DNA of 60,000 nt from Glandiceps talaboti (lineage: Eukaryota; Hemichordata; Enteropneusta; Spengelidae), in contig NC_135569.1 in the NCBI RefSeq assembly GCF_964340395.1, positions 16,646,019 to 16,706,018 on the forward strand, given 5' to 3'. Below the pieces are notes generated by a model. The model was not told the origin of the DNA, made no database searches, and saw nothing but the letters and a program-made list of their open reading frames with translations. This document shows positions 59,563 to 60,000 of the stretch, piece after piece. Positions within the stretch are counted from its first letter, which is position 1. Each line of letters starts with the position of its first letter. Both the position numbers and the translations under genes were made by a program.

Positions 59563-60000
59563 CAACTTCAAGTCAAACACCACTGATCCAATTGCCATGA
59601 TATTTGATGGATATATTACGTTGGGTGTCTAGTTGGAAAATTTTTGAAATAAAGATCTTACCATCGATTAGTGATTTAATGGGTCAAAAAGGTGATTTTT
59701 GGTCAGAAAATGTAGACTCAAAAAGTACTGTGCAGGTTGGGTTGAAATTTGATTGGAACATTCTCGCTGGTGTTCAGATTACGAATTTTTCATTACATGA
59801 TAATATTACCAGTGGCTGTAATATGCAAATTAGGTACAGAAAATGTGTACTTTTGGTCAAAAACCTTTAATTCCAAAAGGACTAAACAGACTTAACAGAC
59901 AAGTGTATAAACATTCAAAAAATGTAAAAACTACAGTTGTGCTACAACACATTGGCACTATTTTAGATATGCAAAATTAGGGTTAAAATAGAATTTTTTT
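59443..60000 (+). mobile_element. R1 dispersed element, copy running off the window
   Basis: Head TTTAGCATAACTAAACTTCT, GT run 59492-59559, body ACTTCAAGTCAAACACCACT and GGTGTCTAGTTGGAAAATTT. The tail motif CTACAGTTGTGCTACAACAC at 59930 appears after only one monomer, and further R1-like sequence follows to the window end. Confidence 0.75.

Overview
This is a eukaryotic, AT-rich, intron- and repeat-laden window, most likely from a marine invertebrate. The evidence is GT-AG introns with AATAAA signals, long GT and tetranucleotide microsatellites, many minisatellites, tRNA-derived SINE heads with a MetaSINE-like body, non-LTR retrotransposon debris and many short DNA transposons. I cannot settle the phylum; a mollusc or other lophotrochozoan, or a lancelet, would all fit. 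Very few of the open reading frames are real genes.

The most important locus is a minus-strand gene at 33613-26118. Eleven exons join with consistent phases at every junction into one uninterrupted 1022-residue protein. It has the architecture of vertebrate RAG1: N-terminal paired-cysteine zinc region, C3HC4 RING (C180-C219), a following zinc finger (C246/C253/H264-265/C269), and a RAG1/Transib-like core. In the core, D549, D619, C638, C641, H956, H961 and E982 fall where RAG1 has D600, D708, C727, C730, H937, H942 and E962. The D-to-CxxC spacing (19) and the HxxxxH spacing are identical to RAG1. No RAG2-like gene and no convincing terminal inverted repeats were found beside it, so it is either a host gene derived from a RAG-like transposon or a transposon whose ends I cannot recognise.

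The first 11.9 kb (plus strand) is an array of alpha-spectrin-derived exons covering the SH3 first half (A), SH3 second half plus linker (E), spectrin repeat 10 (C), start of repeat 11 (B) and the rest of repeat 11 (D). The normal order is A-E-C-B-D. Here about 1.64-kb units carry A-B-C in permuted order at least four times, followed by D. Then come two 1.84-kb units with E and an internally deleted C, then decayed B and D. Splice sites and frames remain open in most copies, but the whole looks like amplified fragments rather than a working spectrin gene.

From 11.9 to 26 kb there are a 1.8-kb element with 25-bp inverted ends holding a YqaJ/SWIM-type gene fragment and two foldback MITEs with 9-bp target duplications; a 48-bp minisatellite (17.4-19.0 kb); three copies of a GT-rich dispersed repeat (called R1 here); a Harbinger-like element with TAA duplications inserted in one R1 copy; and a degenerate LINE. 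From 34 to 45 kb there are LINE remnants, a GGTA/TTTAAAT array, an element framed by inverted CACTCGCAAG arrays, a 1443-bp element with 18-bp inverted repeats and a 7-bp duplication, and another R1 copy. From 45.2 to 49.0 kb runs a 58-bp minisatellite with a 697-bp higher-order period. It is interrupted near its right end by a TTAA-flanked DNA transposon that itself carries a SINE. The last 10 kb holds LINE fragments, a second SINE, a terminal exon of an unrecognised minus-strand gene (58166-57648) and a last R1 copy.
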